DNA of 61,411 bases, from positions 1 to 61,411 of the forward strand of contig NZ_FNDG01000028.1 of the NCBI RefSeq assembly GCF_900100535.1, read 5' to 3'. Below, piece after piece: positions 51,882 through 60,795 of the stretch; position 1 is the stretch's first letter; each line of letters starts with the position of its first letter. Source of the DNA: Phytopseudomonas flavescens (GTDB lineage: Bacteria > Pseudomonadota > Gammaproteobacteria > Pseudomonadales > Pseudomonadaceae). The notes below the pieces were generated by a model that was given only the letters and a program-made list of their open reading frames with translations, was not told the origin of the DNA and did no database searches. The position numbers and the translations under genes were made by a program.

Positions 51882-54095
51882 TCAGCGCGCGGCGATCACC
51901 GGTGCGCTGAGCTTCTCCAGCAGGCTGGCCTGGGCGCTGCGCGAGTTCTGGTTGCCGGTCGGCGACAGGCGCAGGTAACGGCCATCGGGCTGCAGCACCC
52001 ACGCATGGGTGTTGTCGGTGAGGTAGGCTTCCAGTTCCTTCTTGACCCGAGTGATGAGTTTCTTGCCCTCCACCGGGAAGCACGTCTCCACACGCTTGTC
52101 GAGGTTGCGCTCCATCCAGTCGGCACTGGACAGATAGATTTTCTCTTCGCCGCCATTGAGGAAGTAGAACACCCGGGTGTGTTCCAGGAAGCGGCCGATG
52201 ATCGAGCGCACCTGGATGTTGTGCGACACCCCCGCCACGCCAGGCCGCAGGCAGCACATGCCACGCACCACCAAGTCGATCCGCACGCCGGTCTGGCTGG
52301 CCTTGTACAGCGCGCGAATGATCTTCGCATCGGTCAGCGAGTTGAACTTGGCGATGATGTGCGCCGGCTTGCCTTCGCTGGCCAGCTGGGTTTCCCTGGC
52401 GATCAGGTCGAGCAGGGTTTTCTTCAAGGTAAAGGGCGCATGCAGGAGCTTCTTCATGCGCAGGGTTTTGCCCATGCCAATCAGCTGGCTGAACATTTTG
52501 GACACGTCCTCACCCAGCGCCACGTCAGCGGTGAGCAGGCTGTAGTCGGTGTACAGACGAGCATTACCGGCGTGATAGTTGCCGGTACCCAGGTGCGCAT
52601 AACGGACAATCTCGCCATTCTCGCGACGCAGAATGAGCATCATCTTGGCGTGGGTCTTGAAGCCCACCACACCGTAGATCACCACGGCACCTGCAGCCTG
52701 CAGGCGGCTGGCCAGGGCCAGGTTGGACTCCTCGTCGAAGCGCGCGCGCAGCTCGATCACCGCGGTAACTTCCTTGCCGTTGCGCGCGGCTTCCACCAGC
52801 GCATCGACGATCTCCGAGTTGGCGCCAGAGCGGTAGAGCGTCTGCTTGATGGCCAACACGTGTGGGTCTTTCGCCGCCTGGCGTAACAGATCCACCACGG
52901 GAGTAAAGGACTCGAAGGGATGCAGCAGGAGGATGTCTTGCTTGCTGACCACGCTGAAAATGTTCTCGCTGTTCTGCAGTAACTTGGGGATTACCGGAGT
53001 GAACGGCGGGTACTGCAGATCCTGGTGACTTTCCAGGCCGGTGATGCTGAACAGGCGGGTCAGGTTGACCGGGCCGTTGACCTGATACAGCTCATGCTCC
53101 GACAGGCCGAATTGCTTGAGCAACTGGTCGGTGAGGTGTTTCGGACAGCTGTCCACCACTTCCAGGCGCACCGCATCGCCGTAACGGCGGCTGAACAGCT
53201 CACCGCGCAGCGCACGGGCCAGGTCTTCCACGTCCTCGGTGTCCACCGACAGGTCGGCGTTACGGGTCAGGCGGAACTGGTAGCAGCCCTTGACCTTCAT
53301 GCCGGGGAACAGATCATCGGCATGAGCATGGATCATCGACGACAGAAACACGTAGTTGGCGCCTTGGCCGCCGACGTCCTCCGGTACCTTGATGATCCGC
53401 GGCAGCAGACGCGGCGCCGGGATCACCGCCAGGCCGGAATCGCGGCCGAAGGCGTCGACGCCTTCGAGCTCGACGATGAAGTTCAGGCTCTTGTTGACCA
53501 GCAGCGGGAACGGGTGCGTCGGATCGAGGCCGATCGGCGTGATAATCGGCGCGATCTCGTCGCGGAAGTAACGGCGCACCCAGGCCTTGATCTTGGTGGT
53601 CCAGTAGCGGCGGCGAATGAAGTTGATGCCGTGCTTGGCCAGCGCCGGAAAGAGCACATCGTTGAGGATGGCGTACTGACGGCCGACCTGCTCGTGTACC
53701 AGTTCGGCGATGCGCGACAGCGCCTGATGGGGCTGCAAGCCATCGGCACCGGCCTGTTCACGGGCGAAATTGATCTGTTTCTTCAACCCGGCAACACGGA
53801 TTTCGAAGAACTCATCGAGGTTGCTGGAGAAGATCAGCAGGAACTTCAGACGTTCCAGCAACGGGTAGGACTCGTCCAGCGCCTGTTCCAGCACGCGGAT
53901 GTTGAACTGCAGCTGCGACAGCTCGCGATGGATGTACAGGCTGCTGTCATCCAGGCTGGGCACTGGCACGGCGACCGCCGTGGTTTCGACTACTGGCGTT
54001 TCCACTATGGTTTCCACCGGCGCTTCGTCGATCACCGGCAGGCTGATTGCCGGTACATCGAGCTGTTCGTTCTCACTGAGTCCTTCGTTGCTCAT
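51882..54095 (-). CDS. ppk: polyphosphate kinase 1
   Basis: PPK1 makes polyphosphate from ATP. The 737-residue protein has an acidic N-terminal extension (about 1-45) not found in E. coli Ppk, then the N domain (SSLYIHRELSQLQFNIRVLE, about 51). The PLD-like catalytic core has the autophosphorylated His in VGFKTHAKMML (about 482), YAHLGTGNYHAGNARLYTD (about 498-516) and ADWMERNLDKRVETCFPV (about 658). All catalytic residues are present. It lies 18 bases downstream of hemB on the same strand. Confidence 0.97.
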   Translation of the reverse strand: MSNEGLSENEQLDVPAISLPVIDEAPVETIVETPVVETTAVAVPVPSLDDSSLYIHRELSQLQFNIRVLEQALDESYPLLERLKFLLIFSSNLDEFFEIRVAGLKKQINFAREQAGADGLQPHQALSRIAELVHEQVGRQYAILNDVLFPALAKHGINFIRRRYWTTKIKAWVRRYFRDEIAPIITPIGLDPTHPFPLLVNKSLNFIVELEGVDAFGRDSGLAVIPAPRLLPRIIKVPEDVGGQGANYVFLSSMIHAHADDLFPGMKVKGCYQFRLTRNADLSVDTEDVEDLARALRGELFSRRYGDAVRLEVVDSCPKHLTDQLLKQFGLSEHELYQVNGPVNLTRLFSITGLESHQDLQYPPFTPVIPKLLQNSENIFSVVSKQDILLLHPFESFTPVVDLLRQAAKDPHVLAIKQTLYRSGANSEIVDALVEAARNGKEVTAVIELRARFDEESNLALASRLQAAGAVVIYGVVGFKTHAKMMLILRRENGEIVRYAHLGTGNYHAGNARLYTDYSLLTADVALGEDVSKMFSQLIGMGKTLRMKKLLHAPFTLKKTLLDLIARETQLASEGKPAHIIAKFNSLTDAKIIRALYKASQTGVRIDLVVRGMCCLRPGVAGVSHNIQVRSIIGRFLEHTRVFYFLNGGEEKIYLSSADWMERNLDKRVETCFPVEGKKLITRVKKELEAYLTDNTHAWVLQPDGRYLRLSPTGNQNSRSAQASLLEKLSAPVIAAR

Positions 54096-54113
54096 TGAAT
54101 TACCCTGGAGGGG

Positions 54114-55127
54114 CTACTGCCCCTGTCGTATGAGTTCGGCCGCACGCACGGCGAAATAAGTGAGGATGCCATCGGCACCCGCTCGTTTGCAGGCCGTCAG
54201 CGACTCGAGAATGACCGCTTCGCTGAGCCAGCCGTTCTGGATGGCAGCCATGTGCATCGCATATTCGCCACTGACCTGATAGACAAAGGTCGGCACCTTG
54301 AATTCGCTTTTGACCCGGGAAACGATGTCCAGGTACGGCATGCCCGGCTTGACCATGACCATGTCGGCGCCCTCGGCCAGGTCAGCGGCGACCTCGTGCA
54401 ACGCTTCGTCGCTGTTGGCCGGGTCCATCTGGTAGGAAGCCTTGTTGGCCTTGCCGAGGTTCAGCGACGAGCCCACCGCATCGCGGAACGGGCCGTAGTA
54501 GGCACTGGCGTATTTGGCAGAGTAGGCCATGATCCGCACGTTGACGTGATCGGCCAGCTCCAGCGCCTCGCGAATCGCCTGGATGCGCCCGTCCATCATG
54601 TCCGACGGCGCCACCACCTGAGCACCCGCATCGGCGTGAGACAGTGCCTGTTTGACCAGCGCATCGACGGTGATGTCGTTCTGCACGTAGCCTTCTTCGT
54701 CGAGAATGCCGTCCTGACCATGGGTGGTGAACGGGTCGAGGGCCACGTCGGTGATCACCCCAAGCTCGGGGAAGCGCGCGCGCAGCGCACGGGTGGCACG
54801 CTGAGCGATGCCGTCCGGGTTCCAGGCTTCACTGCCGTCGAGGGTTTTCTTTTCTGCGGGGGTTACCGGGAACAGCGCCAACGCGGGAATACCCAGAGCC
54901 ACCCACTTTTCCGCTTCCTGCAGCAGCAGGTCGATGGACAGACGCTCAACGCCGGGCATGGATGCCACCGCCTCACGCTGATTCTCGCCATCGAGCACGA
55001 ATACCGGCAGGATCAGGTCGTTGGTGCTCAGCACGTTCTCGCGGACCAGACGCCGTGAAAAATCGTCGCGACGGTTGCGACGCAGGCGGGTAGCGGGGAA
55101 CAGGCGGTTGGCGGGGGTAAAGCTCAC
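54114..55127 (-). CDS. hemB: delta-aminolevulinic acid dehydratase (porphobilinogen synthase)
   Basis: HemB condenses two 5-aminolevulinate molecules in the haem pathway. The 337-residue protein has both active-site lysines: RIMAYSAKYASAYYGPFRDA (about 205) and MVMVKPGMPYLDIV (about 260). The metal region reads VALDPFTTHGQDG, with Asp in place of the cysteines of zinc enzymes, so it is the magnesium-dependent type known from Pseudomonas. It starts MSFTPANRLFPATRLRRNRR. It lies upstream of ppk, with which it may be co-transcribed. Confidence 0.97.
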   Translation of the reverse strand: MSFTPANRLFPATRLRRNRRDDFSRRLVRENVLSTNDLILPVFVLDGENQREAVASMPGVERLSIDLLLQEAEKWVALGIPALALFPVTPAEKKTLDGSEAWNPDGIAQRATRALRARFPELGVITDVALDPFTTHGQDGILDEEGYVQNDITVDALVKQALSHADAGAQVVAPSDMMDGRIQAIREALELADHVNVRIMAYSAKYASAYYGPFRDAVGSSLNLGKANKASYQMDPANSDEALHEVAADLAEGADMVMVKPGMPYLDIVSRVKSEFKVPTFVYQVSGEYAMHMAAIQNGWLSEAVILESLTACKRAGADGILTYFAVRAAELIRQGQ

Positions 55128-55283
55128 GGCAGACTCCTGGGCCCGCTCAAGCGGGCGAAGCGTGACAGTTATAAGCGGCCATTATGACCAAATGATGACG
55201 GCAATAACGAATACTGCGACGGCGCGTCGCAGCCGATAAGGCACATCGGCTGCGGCAAAAGCCCTGAGCGGCGGCGCGCGGGC

Positions 55284-55338
55284 CTAGGGTCTGTTGACGT
55301 TTCACGCACGGCCGCGCCGGAACGTCAACAGACCCTAG
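55284..55338. repeat. perfect 18-base inverted repeat upstream of hemB
   Basis: CTAGGGTCTGTTGACGTT (55284-55301) and its exact complement (55321-55338) flank a 19-base GC-rich loop. The first 11 bases, CTAGGGTCTGT, recur at 61282-61292 at the edge of another repeat. It may be a miniature mobile element or a terminator-like barrier between the divergent hemB and dedA. Confidence 0.85.
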
Positions 55339-55427
55339 CGGCGCCATTTCACAGTCTCTCGACAATTGCTGTTTTACGGTGTCCAACCGCGTAGCCTTGC
55401 ATCCCCCTCCTCTACGGTCGCCTTTAC

Positions 55428-55979
55428 ATGCTGGAAAATCTGCTGCAGCACTTCGGTTACCCCGCACTGATACTGGGGACCTTCCTCGAGGGCGAGATGT
55501 CGCTGCTGCTAGCCGCCTACCTGGCGTTGCGCGGCCTGCTCAGCATCGAGTGGGTGATCGCCTGTGCCTTTCTCGGCACCTACGCCGCCGATCAGCTGTG
55601 GTATCACCTCGGGCGCCGCCACGGCCGGCGCATCCTTGAGAATCGTCCGCACTGGCAGACGCTCAGCGACAAGGCGCTGGTCTACCTGCGCCGCCACCCC
55701 GACCTGTGGGTGCTGGGTTTTCGCTTCTTCTACGGCATGCGCACGGTGATGCCGCTGGCCATCGGCCTGTCGGGCTACCCCCGGCGTCGCTACATGATTC
55801 TCGACGCCATCGGCACGGCGATCTGGGCCATCATGCTCGGCACCCTGGCCTACCGGCTCGGCCGGGCGCTGGAAGGCATGCTCGGCGAGCTGCATCAGAT
55901 CCAGCTGTACGTATTCGCCGCCTTGCTGATCATCGGCCTCGGCGTCTGGCTGTACCGTCGTAGACAACGCGGCTGCTGA
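55428..55979 (+). CDS. DedA-family membrane protein
   Basis: This 183-residue inner-membrane protein of the DedA superfamily has a re-entrant region TFLEGEMSLLLAAYLALRG (about 18-36), where the Glu residues are conserved, then FRFFYGMRTVMPLAIGLSGY (about 99-118), where the R-x3-P pattern is the family signature. Two C-terminal helices follow, and it ends in a basic tail. DedA proteins work in lipid flipping and proton-dependent membrane homeostasis; undecaprenyl-phosphate recycling is one proven role for relatives. It is divergent from hemB. ATG at 55428 is used. Confidence 0.88.
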   Translation: MLENLLQHFGYPALILGTFLEGEMSLLLAAYLALRGLLSIEWVIACAFLGTYAADQLWYHLGRRHGRRILENRPHWQTLSDKALVYLRRHPDLWVLGFRFFYGMRTVMPLAIGLSGYPRRRYMILDAIGTAIWAIMLGTLAYRLGRALEGMLGELHQIQLYVFAALLIIGLGVWLYRRRQRGC

Positions 55980-56127
55980 AGCACGCGGTTTGACGACAGC
56001 CTCGGGGGCGTTTAAAAGCCTGTAACGATTGGCTGGCCAGCCAGTCATAAAAGAACGCAGTTTCCCCCAAGCGAGGCCGCCGGGCGCAAGATCCGGACTC
56101 GGCTCGTACCTCATCAGGAGTTGGTCG

Positions 56128-56787
56128 ATGAACAAGAAAGTCGCAGTGATTCTTTCCGGTTGTGGCGTCTATGACGGCTCGGAGATCCATGAAAGCGTGA
56201 TCACCCTGCTGCGCCTCGATCAACGCGGCGTCGAGGTGCAGTGTTTCGCGCCCGACATCGACCAGGCTCATGTGCTCAATCACCTCAGCGGCGAAGAAAT
56301 GCAGCCGCCGCGCAACGTGCTGGTGGAATCCGCGCGGATCGCCCGCGGCAACATCAAGGACGTGCGCCAACTGCGCGCCGACGACTTCGATGCACTGATC
56401 CTGCCGGGTGGCTTCGGCGCCGCCAAGAATCTTTCCGACTTCGCCAGCACGGGCAGCGATTGCAGCGTGCAGGCCGACGTGCTGGCCGCTGCACAGTCGT
56501 TCGTAAGCGCCTCCAAACCCATCGGCCTGATCTGCATCGCCCCGGCCCTGGCGGCGCGCATCTTCGGCGCCGGCGTGACCTGCACCATCGGCCATGACGC
56601 CGACACCGCAGCAGCACTGACCAAAATGGGCGCCGAGCACGCCGAGTGCAACGTCGAAGATATCGTCGAGGATACCCAGCGCAAGCTGGTGACCACGCCG
56701 GCCTACATGCTGGCCAATTCGATCTCACAGGCCGCGTCGGGGATCAACAAGCTGGTGGATCGGGTGCTGGAACTGACACACGAGTAA
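56128..56787 (+). CDS. elbB: ElbB, isoprenoid-biosynthesis-linked glyoxalase
   Basis: ATG at 56128 after CAGGAG gives 219 residues (MNKKVAVILSGCGVYDGSEI). It belongs to the DJ-1/PfpI superfamily: GVYDGSEIHESVITLL (about 13-28), DALILPGGFGAAKNLSDFA (about 89-107) and the nucleophile elbow PIGLICIAPALAARI (Cys about 136). The C-terminal block is VTTPAYMLANSISQAASGIN. E. coli ElbB has glyoxalase activity and was linked to isoprenoid synthesis. Repeat unit E1 begins seven bases after its stop. Confidence 0.93.
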   Translation: MNKKVAVILSGCGVYDGSEIHESVITLLRLDQRGVEVQCFAPDIDQAHVLNHLSGEEMQPPRNVLVESARIARGNIKDVRQLRADDFDALILPGGFGAAKNLSDFASTGSDCSVQADVLAAAQSFVSASKPIGLICIAPALAARIFGAGVTCTIGHDADTAAALTKMGAEHAECNVEDIVEDTQRKLVTTPAYMLANSISQAASGINKLVDRVLELTHE

Positions 56788-56793
56788 CGACCA

Positions 56794-56875
56794 GCTGCGC
56801 GTCGGCTCTGCGGCGTTAAAAACAGGCTCGGAATGCTCATGTACAAAAGTACACTCCGCTTCCTCGCCTGTTTTT
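56794..56875 (+). repeat. nested-hairpin repeat, copy E1
   Basis: Outer arms AAAAACAGGC (56818-56827) and GCCTGTTTTT (56866-56875) enclose CGGA/TCCG (56829-56832, 56855-56858) and an inner hairpin TGTAC-AAAA-GTACA (56840-56853). The 36-base block 56794-56829 matches copy E2 inverted (57538-57573) at 35 positions, and 56833-56875 matches 57434-57476 at 42 of 43. The T-run also makes it a possible terminator of elbB. Confidence 0.9.
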
Positions 56876-56922
56876 GCCTTGCAGAGCTCTAGCTCGCAAG
56901 CTCGTCAGCAAGTAGGGAACCC

Positions 56923-57375
56923 TCAACCGCGCGAAAGACGCGTCAGCAGACGATCCAGGGAATTGGCGAACGCCTGGCGATCCTTGTCGCCATAGGCGGC
57001 CTGGCCGCCACCGACCTGCCCCTGTTCGCGCAGGTCGGTGAACAGGTTGCGCACAGCCAGGCGCTCGCCCATGTTGCGCTCGTCGAACGCCTTGCCGCGC
57101 GGATCCAGCGCCAGCACGCCCTTCTTCACCAGGCGGTCGGCCAGCGGCACGTCGCTGCAGATCACCAACTCGCCTGGCACCGCATGTTCCACCAGGTAAT
57201 CATCGGCTGCATCCGGGCCACTCGGCACCACGATCAGGCGCACGCAGGTGAAAGCCGGTTTGGGCTGCGCCTGCCCGGCGACCATGACCACCTCGAAGTT
57301 GCGCTTGAGGGCGAACTTGACCACCTGATCCCGCGCCAACCGTGGGCAGGCGTCGGCGTCGATCCATACACGCAT
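56923..57375 (-). CDS. yaiI: YaiI/YqxD family protein (UPF0178, DUF188)
   Basis: This 150-residue protein begins MRVWIDADACPRLARDQVVK and has VPSGPDAADDYLVEHAVPGE (about 50-70), VICSDVPLADRLVKKGVLAL (about 71-90) and DPRGKAFDERNMGERLAVRN (about 91-110). Conserved Asp residues suggest a PIN-like nuclease fold, but the function of the family is not established. It is the only gene between two inverted copies of the nested-hairpin repeat, and convergent with elbB. Confidence 0.9.
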   Translation of the reverse strand: MRVWIDADACPRLARDQVVKFALKRNFEVVMVAGQAQPKPAFTCVRLIVVPSGPDAADDYLVEHAVPGELVICSDVPLADRLVKKGVLALDPRGKAFDERNMGERLAVRNLFTDLREQGQVGGGQAAYGDKDRQAFANSLDRLLTRLSRG

Positions 57376-57433
57376 TTCAAGACCTGTTCAAAGTCTCGCG
57401 AGCTAGAGCCATGCAAGGGCTAGGCGCCCCCAC

Positions 57434-57573
57434 AAAAACAGGCGAGAAAGCGGAGTGTACTTTTGTACATGAGCATGACTCGCTTCGCTCGCCCCTTCGG
57501 GGCCGCACTGAAGTGCGATAGCCGCAAGCGCCTTTTTGAGCCTGTTTTTAACGCCGCAGGGCCGACGCGCAGC
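57434..57573 (-). repeat. nested-hairpin repeat, copy E2, with inserted hairpin module
   Basis: An inverted copy of E1: outer arms at 57434-57443 and 57540-57549, inner hairpin TGTAC/GTACA at 57456-57469. Compared with E1, about 60 bases (57477-57537) are inserted. They hold two further small hairpins, GCCCC-TTC-GGGGC (57491-57503) and CGCAC-TGAA-GTGCG (57504-57517). It lies between yaiI and the LysE gene. Confidence 0.9.
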
Positions 57574-57590
57574 AGGCTTTAAGCAGGTTC

Positions 57591-58220
57591 TCAGACCGGT
57601 GCGCGACGCACGGTAGCCAGCAACGCCGCAGCGCCCACGAACAGCGCGCCAAAGCTGCGGTTCATGACGCGCTGCTGGCGCGGCGTACGCAGCAGGCGCA
57701 GCACGCGCACCGCCAGGCCGGTATAGCCAGCCATGACGATCAGGTCGACGGTCACCATGGTCACGCCAATGATCAGGTACTGCTCGGTCAGCGGTGCATG
57801 GGGGTTGATGAACTGCGGCAGCACGGCGAGCATGAAGACGATCGCCTTGGGGTTGCCGAAATTCACCAGAAAGCCGCGCAGCACCAGGCTCAGCGGCCGG
57901 CCGATGGGACGCTCGCCGGTGACGCTCATATCGGCAGGCAGTGCGCGCCACTGGCACCAGCCGAGATACAGCAGGTAAACCACGCCAAACCATTTGATCA
58001 GGCTGAAGGCCAGTGCCGAAGTCGCCAGCACCGCGCCGACGCCGGCGGCAACGATGGCGATCTGCAGTGCCAGGCCGATCTGCAGGCCCAGCGCGTTCCA
58101 GTAACCGCGCAGAAAGCCGTATTGCAGGCCCGCCGACATCGAGGCGATGGCACCGGCCCCCGGCGAGAGGCTGATCAGCCAACAGGCGACGAAGAATGCG
58201 AGCCAGGTTTCCAGAGCCAT
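57591..58220 (-). CDS. LysE/RhtB-family amino acid exporter
   Basis: ATG at 58220 (MALETWLAFFVACWLISLSP) gives 209 residues with about six hydrophobic helices. The family signature SPGAGAIASMSAGLQYGFLR (about 19-38) replaces the PGP of LysE with PGA. LRGFLVNFGNPKAIVFMLAV (about 113-132) carries the conserved NPK motif. It is predicted to export neutral amino acids or homoserine lactone across the inner membrane; substrate unknown. It starts 25 bases after the MscS gene on the same strand. Confidence 0.92.
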   Translation of the reverse strand: MALETWLAFFVACWLISLSPGAGAIASMSAGLQYGFLRGYWNALGLQIGLALQIAIVAAGVGAVLATSALAFSLIKWFGVVYLLYLGWCQWRALPADMSVTGERPIGRPLSLVLRGFLVNFGNPKAIVFMLAVLPQFINPHAPLTEQYLIIGVTMVTVDLIVMAGYTGLAVRVLRLLRTPRQQRVMNRSFGALFVGAAALLATVRRAPV

Positions 58221-58245
58221 GACGGTGACCTCGAATGAATGATGA

Positions 58246-58833
58246 TCAGGATTCGATCTTGCGCGGTGCCGGTGCATCGCCGTTACGCCAGCGCCTCACG
58301 GCTTTCTGGAAGAACAGGCTGTTGGGAATCTGCACCCAGGTGCCCGGCGCATCACCGGTCAGGTCTTCCAGGGTGGTGTAGAACAGGTTGATGTCCAGCA
58401 CACGCCCACGAACCCCAGGTTTGTCGGCGCTTTCCAGCACCTCGACGCAGTCGCCGATACGAAACGGCCCGAGGGCGAAGATCAGCAGCGCACAGAACAG
58501 GTTCGACAATACGCTCCAGATGGCGAAGAACGCGATAGCGGCAACGGCGACGAAGCCGGTCAGCGCGCCCCACAAAACCTGCGCCGAAACGCCCAGTCGC
58601 TCGAGCACCAGCATGAAGGCGCTGCCGAGGATCAGCCAACGGGTCAGGCCGCGCAACGGCACCAGCAGTTCAGGCGGCAGTTGCGGATAACGCTGGCCCA
58701 GACGGGTGATGCCACGGGTGAGAATACGCTGCGCCAGCCAGGCCAGCGACAGGATCAGGATAACCTGACCAGTACGCATCAGCGGCTGGCTCCAGGCGGC
58801 CAGCCAGGCCATATCGATAACGTCGAAATTCAA
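58246..58833 (-). CDS. small MscS-type mechanosensitive channel
   Basis: TTG at 58833 is chosen as start because GGAGG lies seven bases upstream and it overlaps the yheS stop (TTGA); an ATG at 58812 has no site. The resulting 195 residues contain two N-terminal helices, the pore helix region LTGFVAVAAIAFFAIWSVLS (about 90-109) and the beta domain with GPFRIGDCVEVLE (about 120-132) and WVQIPNSLFFQKAV. The C-terminal alpha-beta domain of full MscS is missing, as in other short members. Inner-membrane osmotic safety valve by family. Confidence 0.88.
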   Translation of the reverse strand: MNFDVIDMAWLAAWSQPLMRTGQVILILSLAWLAQRILTRGITRLGQRYPQLPPELLVPLRGLTRWLILGSAFMLVLERLGVSAQVLWGALTGFVAVAAIAFFAIWSVLSNLFCALLIFALGPFRIGDCVEVLESADKPGVRGRVLDINLFYTTLEDLTGDAPGTWVQIPNSLFFQKAVRRWRNGDAPAPRKIES

Positions 58834-60746
58834 CCTGTTGCCTCCAATTCCTGCTGCAGGGTTTCCAAGGTTTCCAGGGCCTCCAGCCACTGTTCTTCCA
58901 GCTCCGCTTCACGGCCCTTGAGCCCGGCCTGCTCGGCCAGGGCCTGGCGCAGCTCTTCCTTGCGCGGCGCCTCGTAGAGGGCGCTATCGCCCAGGCGTGC
59001 TTCCAGTGCGGCAAGCGTGCCCTGCACCTGGCCGAGCTCGGCTTCGAGCTTGTCCGCCGCCTTCTTGTGCGGTGCCAGTTGCTGACGCAGGGCAGCGGCG
59101 GCCTGGCGCTGACCTCGCTTGTCGTTGCCGCTGCCAACCGCTACCGCAGTCGCAGTCGCCGGAGCGGCCTGCCGTTGACGGTAATCCACCAGCCAGCGCG
59201 CGTAATCCTCCAGGTCACCGTCGAACGGCGCCACCCGGCCGTCGGCGACCAGCAGGAACTCGTCGGTGGTGCTCTTGAGCAGGTGCCGGTCGTGAGACAC
59301 CACCACCACCGCCCCGGCGAACTCCTGCAGGGCCATGGTCAGCGCCAGGCGCATCTCCAGATCCAGGTGGTTGGTCGGCTCATCGAGCAGCAGCAGGTTG
59401 GGCTTGCCCCAGGCGATCAGCGCCAGGGCCAGGCGCGCCTTCTCGCCACCGGAGAAATTCAGCACCGGCTCGTCGCAGCGCGGGCCGCGGAAGTCGAAGC
59501 CACCGAGGAAATCACGCAGGGTCTGCTCACGCTCGGCCGGCGCGATGCGCTGCAGGTGCAGGAGCGGGCTGGCCTTGTCGTCCAGGGCATCGAGCTGGTG
59601 CTGGGCGAAGTAGCCGATCACCAGGTTCTCGCCGCGGGTCAGGCTGCCACTGAGCGGCTGCAGTTCGGCGGAGAGGTTCTTGATCAGCGTCGACTTGCCC
59701 GCGCCATTGGGGCCGAGCAGGCCGATGCGCGCGCCGGGCACCAGGCTCAGCTTGACCTGCTGCAGGATGGTCTTGTCGCCATAGCCCAGGCGGCCTTCGC
59801 TGAGGCTGAGCAGTGGCGTGGAAATCTTGTCCGCCTCGCGAAACACGAAATCGAAGGGCGAGTCGACATGCGCCGCGCTCAGCTCTTCCATGCGTTCCAG
59901 CGCCTTGATGCGGCTCTGCGCCTGACGAGCCTTGGTGGCCTGGGCCTTGAAGCGGGCGATGTACTTTTCCATGTGCGCACGCTGCACTTGCTGCTTCTCG
60001 TACGCCTGCTGCTGCTGAGCCAAACGCTCGGCACGGGTACGTTCGAAGGCGCTGTAACCGCCACGGTAGAGCGTCAGCTTGCGCTGCTCGACATGGGCGA
60101 CGTGGTCGACCACCGCATCGAGAAAATCCCGGTCGTGGGAAATCAGCAGCAAGGTACCGGGATAGCTTTGCAGCCAGCCTTCGAGCCAGAGAATGGCATC
60201 CAGATCCAGGTGGTTGGTCGGTTCGTCGAGCAGCAGCAGGTCGGACGGGCACATCAGCGCCTGGGCCAGGTTCAGGCGCATGCGCCAGCCACCGGAGAAG
60301 TCGCCGACCCGGCGATCCATCTGCGCGTTGTCGAAACCCAGGCCGGCCAGCAGCTTGCGTGCACGGGCGTCGGCGGTATAGCCGTCGGCGCTGTCCAGCT
60401 CGCTGTGCAGGCGGGCGATGGCGGCACCGTCCTGGCGCTGCTCGGCAACCGCCAGCTCGGCCTGCACACGGCGCAGCTCATGGTCACCGTCGAGTACGTA
60501 GTCCACGGCCAGACGTTCGAGGTTGTCGACCTCCTGGCGCATGTGGGCGATGCGCCAGTCGCCAGGCAACAGGCAATCGCCGGCATCCGGGGTCAACTCG
60601 CCGCGCAGCAGGGCGAACAGGCTGGATTTGCCGGCACCATTGGCACCGATAAGCCCAGCCTTGTGGCCGGCGTGCAAGGTCAGCTCGGCGTCTTCTAGCA
60701 GACGCTGCGGGCCACGCTGTAAGGTAAGGTTCAGGAGTCGGATCAT
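58830..60746 (-). CDS. yheS: ABC-F ATPase, YheS type
   Basis: ATG at 60746 (MIRLLNLTLQRGPQRLLEDA) gives 638 residues, as for E. coli YheS. It has two ATPase domains without membrane helices: Walker A GANGAGKSS (about 34-42) and GPNGAGKST (about 341), ABC signatures FSGGWRMRLNLAQAL and FSGGEKARLALAL, and LLLLDEPTNHLD twice. The inter-domain linker (about 230-310) is rich in Gln and Arg, with the P-site-tRNA interaction motif region. ABC-F proteins bind the ribosomal E site and rescue stalled translation. The C-terminal coiled coil runs from about 540 to 630. Confidence 0.94.
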   Translation of the reverse strand: MIRLLNLTLQRGPQRLLEDAELTLHAGHKAGLIGANGAGKSSLFALLRGELTPDAGDCLLPGDWRIAHMRQEVDNLERLAVDYVLDGDHELRRVQAELAVAEQRQDGAAIARLHSELDSADGYTADARARKLLAGLGFDNAQMDRRVGDFSGGWRMRLNLAQALMCPSDLLLLDEPTNHLDLDAILWLEGWLQSYPGTLLLISHDRDFLDAVVDHVAHVEQRKLTLYRGGYSAFERTRAERLAQQQQAYEKQQVQRAHMEKYIARFKAQATKARQAQSRIKALERMEELSAAHVDSPFDFVFREADKISTPLLSLSEGRLGYGDKTILQQVKLSLVPGARIGLLGPNGAGKSTLIKNLSAELQPLSGSLTRGENLVIGYFAQHQLDALDDKASPLLHLQRIAPAEREQTLRDFLGGFDFRGPRCDEPVLNFSGGEKARLALALIAWGKPNLLLLDEPTNHLDLEMRLALTMALQEFAGAVVVVSHDRHLLKSTTDEFLLVADGRVAPFDGDLEDYARWLVDYRQRQAAPATATAVAVGSGNDKRGQRQAAAALRQQLAPHKKAADKLEAELGQVQGTLAALEARLGDSALYEAPRKEELRQALAEQAGLKGREAELEEQWLEALETLETLQQELEATG

Positions 60747-60795
60747 AATGGCGGCGGATTCTACCAGAGTCCACCGCCGCATACTCGGAGCACGC

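Noticed and set aside
59067..60698. 543-codon open frame antisense to yheS
   Set aside because: Shadow of a GC-rich gene with strong ABC-F motifs on the other strand.
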